Assembly: GCF_958298935.1 (NCBI RefSeq)
Contig: NC_084933.1
Location: 6,803,001 to 6,867,000, forward strand
Direction: 5' to 3'
Length of the DNA: 64,000 bases
DNA from: Phragmites australis
Lineage: Eukaryota > Streptophyta > Magnoliopsida > Poales > Poaceae
The number at the start of each line of letters is the position of its first letter. The stretch's first letter is position 1. The position numbers and the translations under genes are program-made. Below the pieces are notes generated by a model that ran no database searches, was not told the DNA's origin, and worked only from the letters and a program-made list of their open reading frames with translations. Positions 1-10,991 of the stretch are shown here, one piece after another.

Positions 1-909
1 GTAGTCCCCCGAAGTCAAAAGTTATCATTGTCTATAGCGGGTGAACCAGGCGGTCTAACCGCCGGCTTGCTTTTGGTGTGACCACCACAAGCGCAGGCGT
101 GTCACTATAACGGTCAAAATTGAAGGAGAGGGGTATAAATAGAGCCTTGGCTGGTCCCCTTGTGCTTGCTCTTGCACTCTAGCTATTCAATACAAATACT
201 TGGAGCTCTTGTCTTCCTTCTCTCCCTCTCTTGGTTTAGTGTTGCATCTTTGAGAGGTTTGAGAGCATCTAGTGCATAATTTCAAGAGTTTGAGCAATTA
301 GGAACTAGTGATCCTTCAAGCAAGCGTCATCAGCTTTCTATTCTTGGAGATTGCCTCCTCCTAGACGGCTTGGAGGTTGTGGCACCATCGAGTCCTTCAA
401 GAATATTGTGAAGGAGCCACGGTGGTGATTGTGAGAGGTATGAGCACGCCTTGCCGGAGTAGCGAAGTGCATCACTAGTGATATCGAGGTATTGAGTAGT
501 TCTTGTTCAATTCCGGCTTAAGGTCAAGTTGCTCGGTGTGAACCCTTTCTTGTGAGAGAATTGGATACTTGATAGAGAAGGAGATTGAAGCTCGAACTCA
601 CCTCAACGTGGATTAGGAGTGATCAGCAAATCACCTATACCACAGGAAAAATTCTCTTGTGTCATCTTTGTGCAATTTACTTTATTGTTGAGCCTTTTAC
701 CTTCATGCAATTTATTTATGAAATTTAACTACCTAGTCTATTAAATTATTGCATGTCACCCTAGGATTACAAACCTCAACATAGCTCTAGTTGTATTTTA
801 TATTTCTTTAGTGATCATAAGTTTTATTCCGCAAGTTTTTCTTGATCGCTTTGCAATTAATTTTAAAACCACCTATTCACCCCCTCTAGTCGGTATCCTT
901 GATCCTACA
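1..909 (+). repeat. RLC-1 5' LTR, 3' portion
   Basis: Aligns with 9675-10582, the last ~908 bp of the 3' LTR. It ends in CTTGATCCTACA just before the primer binding site. Differences include a 14-bp insertion near 718-731 and many substitutions. The region from about 165 onward is transcribed leader (R-U5). Confidence 0.93.
134..141 (+). promoter_or_regulatory. TATA box in RLC-1 LTR
   Basis: TATAAATA, followed about 30 bp later by the likely transcription start. The 3' LTR has the weakened form CATAAATA at 9814-9821. Confidence 0.65.
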
Positions 910-911
910 AG

Positions 912-923
912 TGGTATCAGAGC
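912..923 (+). other. RLC-1 primer binding site (initiator Met tRNA)
   Basis: TGGTATCAGAGC lies two bases after the LTR end. This is the standard 12-base complement to the 3' end of plant initiator methionine tRNA used to prime minus-strand DNA. Confidence 0.92.
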
Positions 924-969
924 ATAGGACTCCTTTTTATCATGGATTTAACCATCTGGGAGTAGGATT

Positions 970-2144
970 ATGGCTAGTGACGCTCATATCAATGTGGGGA
1001 AGCCTCCGTTCTTTGAGGTGTCAAACTACACCTGTTGGAAGGCTAGAATGACCCCTTATCTTAAGACTATGGGTGGTAAGTTATGGGATATAGTGGACAA
1101 GGATTATGCAATTATTGATCCCACTAATCCTACCGATGTAGATAGGGAGAATAATCTTGCAAATGCTCAAGCTATGAATATTCTTTATGGTGCTTTAGAT
1201 CTTAACGAGTTTAATCGCATTTGCAAGTTTGAGACCGCTCATGAAATTTGGGAAAGGCTTAAAAACTTTTTGTTTATAAAGGGTAACTTGAGAAATTTAC
1301 TATGTTGCAAAACGAAAGCATTGAAGAAATGTTCAATTGTTTAAACAACATAATAAACGAGCTCAAGGGGCTTGGCATGGATGTTTCCGATGTTGATTTC
1401 TGTCACAAGTTTCTTAGAGCTTTGCCTAACAAATATGATACAATTGTTACATTGCTCGTGAGGTCCAACTTGAAGGAGATGACTCCCATGCAAATTTTGA
1501 GTGAAATTCTCACTCATGACATCTTCAAGAAGTCTCAAGAGGATCTTCATGATGATGCTATTGATGCCAAGAAGAAGAATGTCGCATTCAAGGCTCAAGC
1601 ATCAGAAGACAAGAATGATCACGAAGAGAGCAATGATGATGATGAAAGTGATGAAGAAATAGCTCTCTTTGTGAGAAGATTCAAGAGATTCATGAAGAAG
1701 AAGAAATATCAAGGTGGATTTAACAAGAAGGGACAATCATCCAAAGAGAATCCCTTCGAAGAAAGAAGATGCTTTGAATGTAGTGAAAAGGGTCACATTG
1801 CCACAAATTGCAAGAACAAGGAAGAAAATCATTCCAAGAAGAAGAAGGAAGGTGATGGCAAGAAGGTATTCAAGAAATACTATAAGAAGAAGAAAGATGG
1901 ACAAGCTTGCTATGTTGAGTGGGACTCGGATGCAAGCTCAAGCTCCGACTCCAAAGATGAGATGCCATCTCAAAAGGGTCTTACCGGTGTTTCCATCAAG
2001 GAAGCACATTCACTCTTCTCCACTCCACATTGCCTCATGGCAAAAGGTGATTCAAAGGTATTAAATGATGAAGATGAATATTCATATGATGATCTTGTTG
2101 AGCTTATAAATGGTTTTGATGATCATGGGCAAAAAAAGAGCTAA
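970..2144 (+). pseudogene. RLC-1 gag, N-terminal part
   Basis: Capsid/nucleocapsid gene. The ATG at 970 lies about 45 bp after the PBS and begins MASDAHINVGKPPFF, as in Sirevirus gag (UBN2-type gag domain with a W near residue 18). One frameshift near 1290-1320 moves the reading from 970-1344 into 1302-2144. The second part holds a lysine/acidic-rich stretch and a CX2CX4HX4C zinc knuckle at 1770-1811 (C-F-E-C...GH...C), which binds RNA during packaging. The frame ends at a stop at 2142. Homology to copia gag is clear; the broken frame makes function very unlikely. Confidence 0.85.
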
Positions 2145-2773
2145 GTTTAAGGAATTCAAGAGAAGGCACACCTCTCTTCAAAAATCCTATGAGGAGCTAA
2201 AGATGACTCATGAGGGTGTAAAAGAAACTCATGAGTTGCTTAAGGAAGCTTATGACTCTCTTATTGCTCATGAAACCAACAAAACAAAAGTATATATGAG
2301 CATATCTTGTAATATTTTTGATGGCATCTACTTTGCCTTGTATGAGTTCGTCTACCATGCATGATGATTTACTTACCTTTCCTAAAGTCATATCTTGCAA
2401 TGATGCTTTGATTATTGATGAGAATATCATGTTGAAAGAAAAGGTTGAAAAGCTAACTCAGGATCTTGCAAGATGTTATGTTGGAGAATCCAAAATTAGA
2501 CAAATTTTGGATAGTCAAAGGTTCTCCATAAATAAGGAAGGCCTTGGGTATATTCCCAAGAAGGATACGAAAGCAATTGTGCATCACAAAACTATTTTTG
2601 TGAAAGGTAGCAGTTATTGCATGAAGTGCAAGAAAACTGGGCATGTTGAAAAAGAGTGCAAAAATGTTAAGGATAATTTATATGCTTCTTTTGATTCATA
2701 CTATGTTCTTAAGAGAAGTTCTAATGGCATTGTTCAAGCTAGATTTATTGGCACCCCTATAATTGGTGCTTAA
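2110..2773 (+). pseudogene. RLC-1 gag C-terminal part: coiled coil and second zinc knuckle
   Basis: Two overlapping frames continue gag. At 2110-2290 an E/K/L-rich heptad-like stretch (QKSYEELKMTHEGVKETHEL) predicts a coiled coil, and another follows at 2430-2470. Sirevirus Gag proteins are known for coiled coils thought to mediate host protein contacts. A second CX2CX4HX4C knuckle lies at 2618-2659 (C-M-K-C...GHVEKEC). A frameshift between 2290 and 2320 separates the two. The frame closes at 2771, before the protease region. Confidence 0.75.
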
Positions 2774-2779
2774 AAGAAA

Positions 2780-3370
2780 GCCATTTGGGTGCCCAAAGCC
2801 TTGGTGACTAACATCAAGGACCATAACAAGTTTGGGTACCTAAAAGAGTTTAACTTTGTTTTGTAGGTGAACTACAAGTCCGGTGGTGGGCATTGAGTGC
2901 TAGATAGTGGTTGCACTCAACACATTACCGTAAATTAAAGGATGTTCTCTTCTATGAGCAATGATGGATCGGAGTATGACAAAATCACATTTGTAGATAA
3001 TAGCAAAGGAAAGGTAAAAGGGTTAGGTAAAATTGCTATCTCAAATGATTTGTCTATCTCAAATGTCTTACTAGATGAATCTTTGAATTTCAACTTACTA
3101 TCCCTTGCTCAACTATGTGATCTTGATCTTACATGCATATTTTCTCCAAATGATGTGATCATATCTAGCAAGAAGGATAATAGTGTTATTTTCAAAGGGT
3201 TTAGATATGGTAATCTTTATTTAGTTGATTTCTCTTCTAATGATGCAAGCCTTAGTACATGTTTGTTTACAAAAACATATAAAGGATGGCTTTGGCATAG
3301 AAGTCTTGGTCATGTTGGTATGAATCAACTAAACCATTTGTTGAAGCATGATCTTGTAGTTGATTAAAAG
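2780..3370 (+). pseudogene. RLC-1 protease and GAG-pre-integrase region
   Basis: The aspartic protease active site reads LDSGCTQHIT at 2898-2930; the copia norm is D-S-G with a nearby H. A Trp just before it has become TGA (2894-2896), and another stop precedes MFSSM at 2942. The frame 2942-3367 continues the protease fold and reaches the pre-integrase motif WLWHRSLGHVGMNQL at 3287-3335, part of the zinc-binding HHCC region. The protease would have cut the Gag-Pol polyprotein inside the particle. Confidence 0.82.
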
Positions 3371-3373
3371 GAT

Positions 3374-4050
3374 GTGAAATTTGAAAAGAACAAGCTATAT
3401 AGTGCTTGTCAAGCTGAAAAACAAGTAGGAAATTCTCATCCTTACAAGAGCTCTATGTCAACCACAAGACAATTGGAATTATTGCATATGGATTTATTTG
3501 GTCCTACTACATATGTAAGTATTGGAGGTAGTAGCTTTGTCTTGTCATTGTCGATGACTTCTCTCGATATACTTGGGTATTCTTTTTGCATGATAAGTCC
3601 GTTGTATTTAACATCTTCAAAAGTTTTACAAAAAGGGCCGAAAATGAGTTTGAGTTAAAGGCCAGGAAAGTGAGAAGTGATAATGGTTCTGAATTCAAGA
3701 ACAAAAAGGTTGAGGATTTTTGTGATGATAAGGGTATCAAACATGAATTCTCGGCTAAATACACTTCGGAGCAAAATGGAGTAGTTGAAAGGAAGAATCG
3801 GACTCTCATTGATATGGCAAGGTCAATGCTTTCGAAATATAATGTTTCCGGCAATTTTTGGGCCGAAGCTATTAATACGGCTTGCCATTCATCTAATCGA
3901 TTATATTATCACCGGTTATTGAAGAAGACTCCATATGAACTTCTTATTGGAAGGAAGCCAAATATTTCATATTTTCGGGTATTCGGATACAAGTGCTATA
4001 TTCTAAAGAAAGGTGCTCGTTTATCAAAATTTCAAAAAAAAATGTGATGA
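3374..4050 (+). pseudogene. RLC-1 integrase core
   Basis: The rest of the HHCC motif (SACQAEKQ) is at 3400-3425. The DDE core follows: first Asp in LHMDLFGP near 3490, second in RSDNGSEF near 3680, and Glu in EQNGVVERKNRT near 3775. A frameshift near 3540 moves the reading from 3374-3658 to 3586-4047, where an A-run at 4033-4042 breaks it again. Integrase would insert element cDNA into the chromosome. All three catalytic residues remain, but the frame is broken at least twice. Confidence 0.85.
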
Positions 4051-5260
4051 AGGTTTCTTACTTATTTATTCTTCTAATAGTAAAGCTTATCGTGTCTATA
4101 ACCAAAATTCGGTTTGGTTGAAGAGACACACGATGTTGAATTTGATGAAACTAATGGCTCTCAAGAAGAGCAAGAAAATTTGGATGATGTAGGTAATGAA
4201 GGCTTGAGAAGTGCTATCAAAAATATGTCCATTGGTGACATCAAGCCAAAAGAAGAAGATGAATAAGAGGATGATCCATCTATTTCTATTCAAGCTATTC
4301 CATCTTCTTCTACTACAAATGATCAAGCTCAAGTTCAAAATGTGGAAGACTTGGATGATCAATTACAACAAGCTACCACTTCATCAACTCCATCTCAAGA
4401 GCCAGTAGTTCATCCAAGGGTTCATCATACTATTTCCAAAGATCATCCCATTGATCAAATTATTGGTGATCTTAGTAAGGGTGTTCAAACTCGTTCTCAC
4501 ATTGCCTCATTTTGTGAACACTATTCTTTTGTTTCCTTTATTGAACCTAACCATGTAGAAGAAGCTCTAAGTGGTTTGGATTGGGTGAATGCAATGCATG
4601 AGGAATTAAATAATTTCACCCGCAATGATGTATGAGAATTAGTGGAGAGACCAAGGGATCATAATGTTATTGGCACTAAATGGGTTTTTCGGAATAAGCA
4701 AGATGGAGAGGGAATTGTTGTGAGAAACAAAGCAAGATTGGTTTCACAAGGATATACTCGAGTCGAAGGTTTGGATTTCAAAGAAACTTTTGCTCCCGTA
4801 GCTAGACTTGAGGCTATTAGAATTTTACTTGCTTTTGCGTCATCTCATAATATCAAGTTATATCAAATGGATGATAAAAGTGCCATTTTGAATGGTAGAA
4901 TTAGTGAACTTGTATTTGTTGAACAACCTCCCAGTTTTGAAGATCCTAAGAAACCTAATCATGTTTATAAACTCTCTAAAGCTCTCTATGGCCTTAAACA
5001 AACTCCATGTGCGTGGTATGAGAGACTTAGAGATTTTCTTGTTTCAAAGGTTTTCAATATTGAGAAACTTTGTCGCTACTTTGTTCACTAAATCAATTGG
5101 CAATGATTTCTTTGTTTATCAAATTTATGTTGATGACATTATATTTAGATCCACTAACAAAGATTTTTGTGAGGAATTTGGAGAAATGATGTCAAGAGAA
5201 TTTGAGATGTCCATGATTGGTGAATTGAGTTTCTTTCTCGGACTACAAATCAAGTAACTC
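4051..5260 (+). pseudogene. RLC-1 reverse transcriptase
   Basis: Pieces in three frames (4342-4635, 4642-5091, 4892-5257). The start of the RT domain reads GTKWVFRNKQDGEG; the palm motif is QMDDKSAILNG, where copia usually has D-V-K-S-A-F-L-N-G, so two residues have changed. LYGLKQTPCAWYERL follows. The catalytic YVDD lies at 5126-5137 after a frameshift near 5070. A Trp-to-stop change (TGA) is at 4633-4635. The 4051-4340 stretch before it is the low-complexity integrase tail, also shifted. Confidence 0.85.
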
Positions 5261-6079
5261 AAAGATGGGACTTTTTTTAGTCAATCAAAATATTTGAAGG
5301 ATTTATTGAAGAAGTTTGGTATGGAAGATGCGAAGCCTATCAAGACTCCTATGGCAACAAATGGTCATCTTGATCTTGATGAGGGAGGTAAATCGGTAGA
5401 TTTAAAGCTTTATAAATCAATGATAGGTAGCTTGCTTTATCTTACAACATCTAGGCCCAATATCATGTTTAGTGTTTTCATGTGTGCAAGGTTTCAAGCA
5501 TCCCCTAAAGAATGTCATTTGATGGCCGTTAAGCGCATTTTGAGATATTTAAAATTTTCTCCTAGTATAGGGCTTTGGTATCCTAAAGGTGCTAAGTTTG
5601 AGCTAATCGGATATTCGGATTCCGATTATGTGGGTTGCAAAGTTGATAGAAAGAGCACCTCCGGTAGTTGCCAATTCCTTGGTAGATCGCTAGTTTCATG
5701 GTCATCCAAGAAACAAAACTCCGTAGCACTTTCTTCCACCGAAGCAGAATATATTTCCGCGGGTAGTTGTTATGCTCAATTGCTATGGATGAGGCAAACT
5801 TTGCTAGATTATGGTGTTGTTTTCAAAATAGTGCCTCTTTTGTGTGATAATGAGAGTGCCGTGAAAATAGCCACAAATCCAGTCCAACACTCTAGAACCA
5901 AGCATATAGATATTCGCCATCATTTTCTTAGAGATCATGTAAGCAAAGGCGATATCCTAGTAGACAGTGTTCGGACCAAAGACCAATTAGCAGATATGTT
6001 TACCAAACCTCTAGATGAGAGTCGTTTTTGCAAATTGCGAAATGAGCTTAATGTCATCGACTTCTCAAATGTTGCTTGA
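5261..6079 (+). pseudogene. RLC-1 RT connection and RNase H
   Basis: An open frame of 261 codons (5294-6079) separated from RT by a stop at 5255-5257. It contains the copia connection region (LYKSMIGSLLYLTTSRPNI) and RNase H: Asp in GYSDSDYVGCKVDRKSTSG, Glu in SSTEAEYISA, Asp in LLCDNESAVKIA, and the closing RTKHIDIRHHFLRD. It ends in a natural pol stop after QLADMFTKPLDESRF. RNase H removes the RNA template during reverse transcription. This is the best preserved part of pol. Confidence 0.88.
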
Positions 6080-6497
6080 AACATTGGACACATGTTGTTT
6101 ATGCATTTACATGTTCTAATATCTTTTACAATGCCTTACATGCTTTTTTGTCCATATTTATTCCCTTTTATATATGCTAATTTGTTGTTCATTTAAATTC
6201 AAGTTTATATCTCCATGAATATATTTACGTCTTTATGCATATGGTTATATCACATATATCATCTTGAAAGGTAATATGCCAGCTCGCTTTTTGTTTCCAA
6301 GCTTATATCTCAAAAATCAGAAAAAGGCATGTTACAGCGGTCAGACCGTCGGGATGCTCTCGGTCTGACTGCCAGGGCTCAAAAGCTTCTACGCCACCAC
6401 AATCTGACTGAGCCACACTCCGGTCTGACCGCCACAACAGGATAAGTCTGACCGAGCCCAACTCTTTCATCCTCATCTCGTTCTTCTCCAACCGAGC

Positions 6498-6562
<65 letters not shown>

Positions 6563-6996
6563 ACAAAAGCTCACAAGGTGAAGTCTCAAGAAACCCTAAA
6601 TCTTTGGTTCCCGGTCTAACCGTGAGGTTCTCTGGTCTAACCGCGGACTTCTCTCTCATGGCTTCTCGTTATTTTCTCTAATCCCTCTCCTTTTTCATGG
6701 ATTTCAAAGGTTTTTGGTGCCTAGGGTTTGAGAATGGGGATTCATCTTTTGAGGCATGGATTTGAAGATAAATTTGAGGAGATATGTTGCTAGTGTCTAC
6801 TCTATGGTATTCTCATGTTTTGGTTGGTTGAAATCACCAATTGCTTCAAATCTCATCGATTTCCACCAAAAGGGGGCTGTTCATAAGCTCACGGTCAGAC
6901 CGCGAGGTGTATTTCGGTCTGACCGCCAGCAAGAAAAATGGCCAATTACTCTCTATTTCAGCATGTATTAATTTAATTTCTTTTATCTAATGCATT
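6080..6996 (+). other. RLC-1 post-pol spacer with CGGTCTGACCG-like motifs
   Basis: No coding sequence is supported. It contains about nine copies of the imperfect palindrome CGGTCTGACCG or its one- or two-base variants (near 6333, 6360, 6400, 6421, 6447, 6612, 6633, 6892 and 6914) and a long (TC)n tract. It probably includes the splice or leader region for the downstream accessory ORF. Confidence 0.6.
6501..6558 (+). repeat. (TC)29 microsatellite
   Basis: A perfect TC dinucleotide run of 58 bp inside the RLC-1 spacer, flanked by palindromic motifs on both sides. Confidence 0.97.
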
Positions 6997-8447
6997 GTGA
7001 TATGTTATATGCTCAGTGGAGGTGGAAGTGGCTTTGTAAATAGGTGGAACAAGGCATTGGCCAGTAAATCAAGAAGGAGACATGTAAACTCGGATTCTGA
7101 TGATGATGATGATCAGGGATCAGATTGGATGCCTTCTCAAGGCACATTTGGTGAGGAAGCATCGTCTTATGCTGATAACTTTGGTGATGATGATATGATT
7201 GAAAATGCTAGTGATGAACATGATGAATTTAGTTTTCATGCATACACTGGTCATAGAAAATCTTGGACTACAACTTTCATACTATGATACAGCAAGATGC
7301 ATTCTTTGGTCATATTGTGAACAAGCCAATATTTAAGCACAAATGGATTGATTGGGCTTATTTAAGAAATCAACCTAGCATGACTGACTTAGCTGATATC
7401 TTTCAAGTGCTAGGTCTTTATGAATTTATGAATCTCAAATGTGATTGGGATGAGGGAGTCATTGGACAATTCTATGCCACTGTCAAAATATCTCATGAAA
7501 ATAGGAGAATTGAGTGGATGACTGAGACTAGGAGGTATGAGGCTTCTTTTATGGATTTTGCCAATGCTATTAGAATTCCTTTTAATGATGTTTATGGATC
7601 CATCAATGTGCATGATAAAGAACATTTGGCTGAAAATGTGTGGAGTTCTTTCTATGAACCAGCAGAGGTTGTTCCTAGAGTTACTCTTGGAACAGTGACA
7701 GGTCTGGAAGTGTTGCCTGCCGATTGTAAGAGCCACCTTTGCCCCTAAGAGTGGAAACAATGACGCTATTCGGGATGTCTATTGGAATATCATCCATCAT
7801 ATTATGAATAGACGCCAAATTGATGTTATCAAGTTCATTTGAAGGAAATTAATTATGTCACTGTGAGCATTTTGCCAAATCTTTATTTTTCTCCATATAT
7901 TATGTCACTTGTGCTCATGAAGACAAACTTTCGGCAATCATCTTGTAATTGCAAGCATCCGAGATATCAGCCTTTCAAGGTGAATCCAAGTATCCTACGC
8001 AAAGGTCTAGAAGGTAAGGGTGCAGCTCAGGGAGGACAAGGTGATGAGCCTCAGCATTATGTCCCTCCTCCAGCACAGGTAGCTCTAGAGGTAGTTCCTC
8101 CACATTGGGCACCTCCAGCAGGGTAGTTTGATCCCTACATGGCTTCTATTCAGTAGCAGTTTACAGGCCTTCAGCAGCAGTTCACAGCTTTTCAGGCTAA
8201 TCCTCCTCCATCCTTCTATCAGCCAGTCATTCAGGCCACTCAAAATGCTATAACCCTTGCACGTGAAGACATTGCAGCACTAAATACTCAAAACCAAGAG
8301 TTGCATGGAATGTTCAACAGTTTATCTCTTGGACAGAATATTCTGCAACAACAGTTTAACAACTTCTCCAGTCACTTCGACACATTCTCCGAGCATTTCT
8401 ATAATATCTATCCGAGGCCTCCTCCACCTCCTCCACAGGATGACTAG
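6997..8447 (+). pseudogene. RLC-1 accessory ORF in env position (plant transposon protein domain)
   Basis: A broken gene between pol and the 3' LTR. Frame 6997-7287 gives an acidic N-terminus (SDSDDDDDQGSDW), then frame 7263-7748 gives a globular part containing FQVLGLYEFMNLKCDWDEG and RRYEASFMDFANAIRIPF. That part resembles the 'putative plant transposon protein' domain found in many plant elements. Frameshifts near 7270, 7720 and 7830 follow. From 7839 the frame continues to a stop at 8445-8447 with only two internal stops (8124, 8148; the second in CAG-TAG-CAG context), giving a Gln-rich coil and a PRPPPPPPQDD tail. No signal peptide or clear membrane segment is visible, so calling it an envelope gene is not supported. 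Confidence 0.7.
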
Positions 8448-9057
8448 CTCTTTTTGGTATTTGATGCCAAAGGGGGAGAAGATGTGAAGAAGTAAAAGAA
8501 GATGTGAAGAAGTAAAAGATCTCTTTATATCCCTTTATCCATGCATAAAGGTGTATGTGTGATGGACTATGTCTTGCATGTTGCATATTTATATTTTGGT
8601 TGCATGAATACTTTTGAAGCACTATGTTTAATTATTGTAATATGTGATGAACTAAGTTTATTTGTGTATCTTTATATGCATCACAATCTTTATATGTGCT
8701 AAATTTGTTGGTTATCTTGAGGAAAATACTTTGATGATATGTTTATATTGGAAATATCTTTGTTATATTCTCTTCCTCAGATCCAAGAAAGTAAGGTAAA
8801 CTCCACCAAAATTTCATTCAGATCTATATTTTGTGCCTTTTATCATCTTCTTAATCATATGGGCACATATGTAGGGGGAGCTTACCTTACACGAGTTTTA
8901 AATAGCATGTAATTCCTTTAAAATTCATATCTTTGAAATTCTTGATATGAAAAGTCACTTTCGAGTCTTCTTTTCTCCTTGTGCTAAAAGTGGGTTCAAA
9001 ACCTTACTCACGTCACTTCTTTGTGTTATTGTCATCAATTACCAAAAAGGGAGAGAT
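8448..9057 (+). other. RLC-1 3' untranslated region with multiple polypurine tracts
   Basis: Three purine tracts: AAAGGGGGAGAA at 8469-8480, AGGGGGAG at 8873-8880, and the LTR-adjacent AAAAAGGGAGAGA near 9044-9056. The last should prime plus-strand DNA. Repeated PPT-like tracts upstream of the 3' LTR are a Sirevirus habit. A 20-bp unit (GATGTGAAGAAGTAAAAGAA) is tandemly duplicated at 8481-8520. Confidence 0.75.
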
Positions 9058-10582
9058 TGAAAGCATCTAGGCCCCTAATTCGTGTTATGGTAATTAATGA
9101 CAATATGTCTTTGTGGACTAACTCGTTTGATTGAGTTGTGAAAAGGTTAGTCACGAAGATATTGCGGAGCTAAAAGAATGCATGTGTGGAAAGCATGAAA
9201 AGGCTAGCTCAAGGCAAAGGTATAACATAGGGTATTTTTTTTGTTTTTGCCGGTCAAAGGGGTTAGAGAAGAAACTGATTGGATTTATAGGATAAACATT
9301 GTACTATTAAGAGGGGTTGATGTGTGCTTTGTTGAGGGTTCTAATAGTGCCAATTTGCTCAAACTTGCATTCATATAGAGATGAAAAGTTTAGTCAATGA
9401 GAAACCCCTTAAAAGGATTGTATTGGAATGCCTCTGTATGGTTGGCGGTCTGACCAGGCCTTAGGCCGGTCTTACCACTGTATAGCGAAGGCAGCGTTTC
9501 CATCGTGCCGATCTGACCAGGCGGTTTCTGTGGTCCAACCGCTGTATAAAGAAGGTTGTATAGCTCTTGTTGTGGTCACGGTCTGACCGGCCGTGTGGCC
9601 CCGTCTAACCGGCCTGGCACAGAGAATTTAGGCGCTAGGCAGTCTGACCGAGAGGCAGCGCGGTCTGACCGTCAGCAGTCCCCTAATGTCAATAGTTACC
9701 ATTGTCTCTAGCGGGTGAATCGGGCGGTCTGACTGCCGGTTTGCTTTCAGTCTGACTGCCATAAGCTCTGGCATGTCAGAACTACTGTAACGGTCAAAAT
9801 TGAAGGAGAGGGGCATAAATAGAGCCTTGGTTGGTCCCCTTGTGCTTGCTCTCGCACTCTAGCTATTCAATACACATACTTGGAGCTCTTGCCTTCCTTC
9901 TCTCCCTATCTTGGTTTAGTGTTGCATCTTTCAGAGGTTTGAGAGCAGCTAGTGCATAATTTCAAGAGTTTGAGCAATTAGGCACTAGTAATCCTTCAAG
10001 CAAGTGTCATCGGCTTTTTACTCTTGGAGGTTGCCGCCTCCTAGATGGCTTGGAGGTTGTGGCACCATCGAGCCCTTCAAGAAGATTGTGAAGGAGTCGC
10101 GGTGGTGATTGTGAGACGATTGAGCACGCCTTGCCGGAGTGGCGAAGTGCATCGTTAGTGAAATCGAGGTATTGAGTAGTTCTTGTTCAATTCTGGCTTA
10201 AGGTCAAGTTGCTCGGTGTGAGCCCTTTCTCGTGAGAGAATTGGATACTTGATAAAGAAGCGGATTGAAGCTCAAACTCACCTCAACGTGGATTAGGGGT
10301 GATCGGCAAATCACTGATACCACGGGAAAATTCTCTTGTATCATCTTTGAGCAATTTACTTTATTGTTGAGCCTTTTACCTTCATGCAATTTACCTACCT
10401 AGTCTATTAAATTCTTGCATGTCACCCTAGGATTGCAAACCTCAACATAGCTCTAGTTGTCTTTTATATTGGTTTAGTGATCATAAGTTTTATTCCGCAA
10501 GTTTTCCTTGATCGCTTTGCAATTAGTTTTAAAACCGTCTATTCACACCCCCCCCCCTCTAGTCAGTATCCTTGATCCTACA
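9058..10582 (+). repeat. RLC-1 3' LTR
   Basis: Starts TGAAAGCATCTAGG directly after the PPT and ends GATCCTACA; 1525 bp. Its last 908 bp match window positions 1-909. The first half holds about ten CGGTCTGACCG-like motifs between 9448 and 9760. A C-run at 10548-10556 is an insertion relative to the 5' LTR. Confidence 0.93.
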
Positions 10583-10859
10583 GAAAGGACCTGATCCATC
10601 TCCCTTCGTTAAGGTCTTCCTCGCTTTGTTTCTTCCAAATGTGATATCTCTCTTTCAATCCACGCCTTAAAAAATGTTCATACACATTATCAGGTTTTGG
10701 GAACATCTTCTCATTCTTGCAATCATAGCATGGATACCACATTGTCGTTTTACCCAGATCTTCCATATCTGCCACCGCGGCACTCATGAAAGACATCACC
10801 CCGCTCATGTACTCATTACAAGTACGACAATCAAGGTACATCCAACTTCGATACACCAT
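10583..10859 (-). pseudogene. CACTA transposase N-terminal (Transpos_assoc) exon, cut by RLC-1
   Basis: Read on the minus strand from the ATG at 10857-10859: begins MVYRSWMYLDCRTCNEYMSG and continues with YPCYDCKN, VYEHFLRRGLKERYHIW. This is the zinc-like transposase-associated domain at the N-terminus of plant En/Spm (TNP2) transposases, with the usual C-x2-C pair and H. It stops where the RLC-1 LTR begins, so the rest of the gene must lie left of the window. The AT-rich 10860-10991 upstream would be its 5' region. Confidence 0.85.
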
Positions 10860-10991
10860 CTAAAAATTAAAACAATATTCATTGTTAATAGAAACAACAG
10901 AGTACATACATTGAATAAGTATAAAAATTCTAACTACATTTAACTAAATTAAGAGTAGATTCAAGTAAATTTCTTATCTAAGGCGAAAGAT

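Larger units (their letters stand above)
1..10582 (+). mobile_element. RLC-1: Sirevirus-type Ty1/copia retrotransposon (5' end outside window)
   Basis: A near-complete copia element in the order LTR, PBS, gag, protease, integrase, RT, RNase H, accessory ORF, PPT, LTR. Integrase precedes RT, which is the copia order. Sirevirus-like traits are the gag with coiled coil and two zinc knuckles, an extra ORF between pol and the 3' LTR, several AGGGGGAG-type purine tracts, and an LTR of about 1.5 kb. The coding region has many stops and frameshifts and the two LTRs differ at many sites, so it is old and inactive. Its right end abuts a broken CACTA transposase exon, so it inserted into a CACTA element. 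The left target-site duplication is outside the window; the right flank begins GAAAG. Confidence 0.9.

Noticed and set aside
6303..6659. Minus-strand frames with a long Arg-Glu dipeptide run
   Set aside because: Produced by the (TC)29 microsatellite; no homology.
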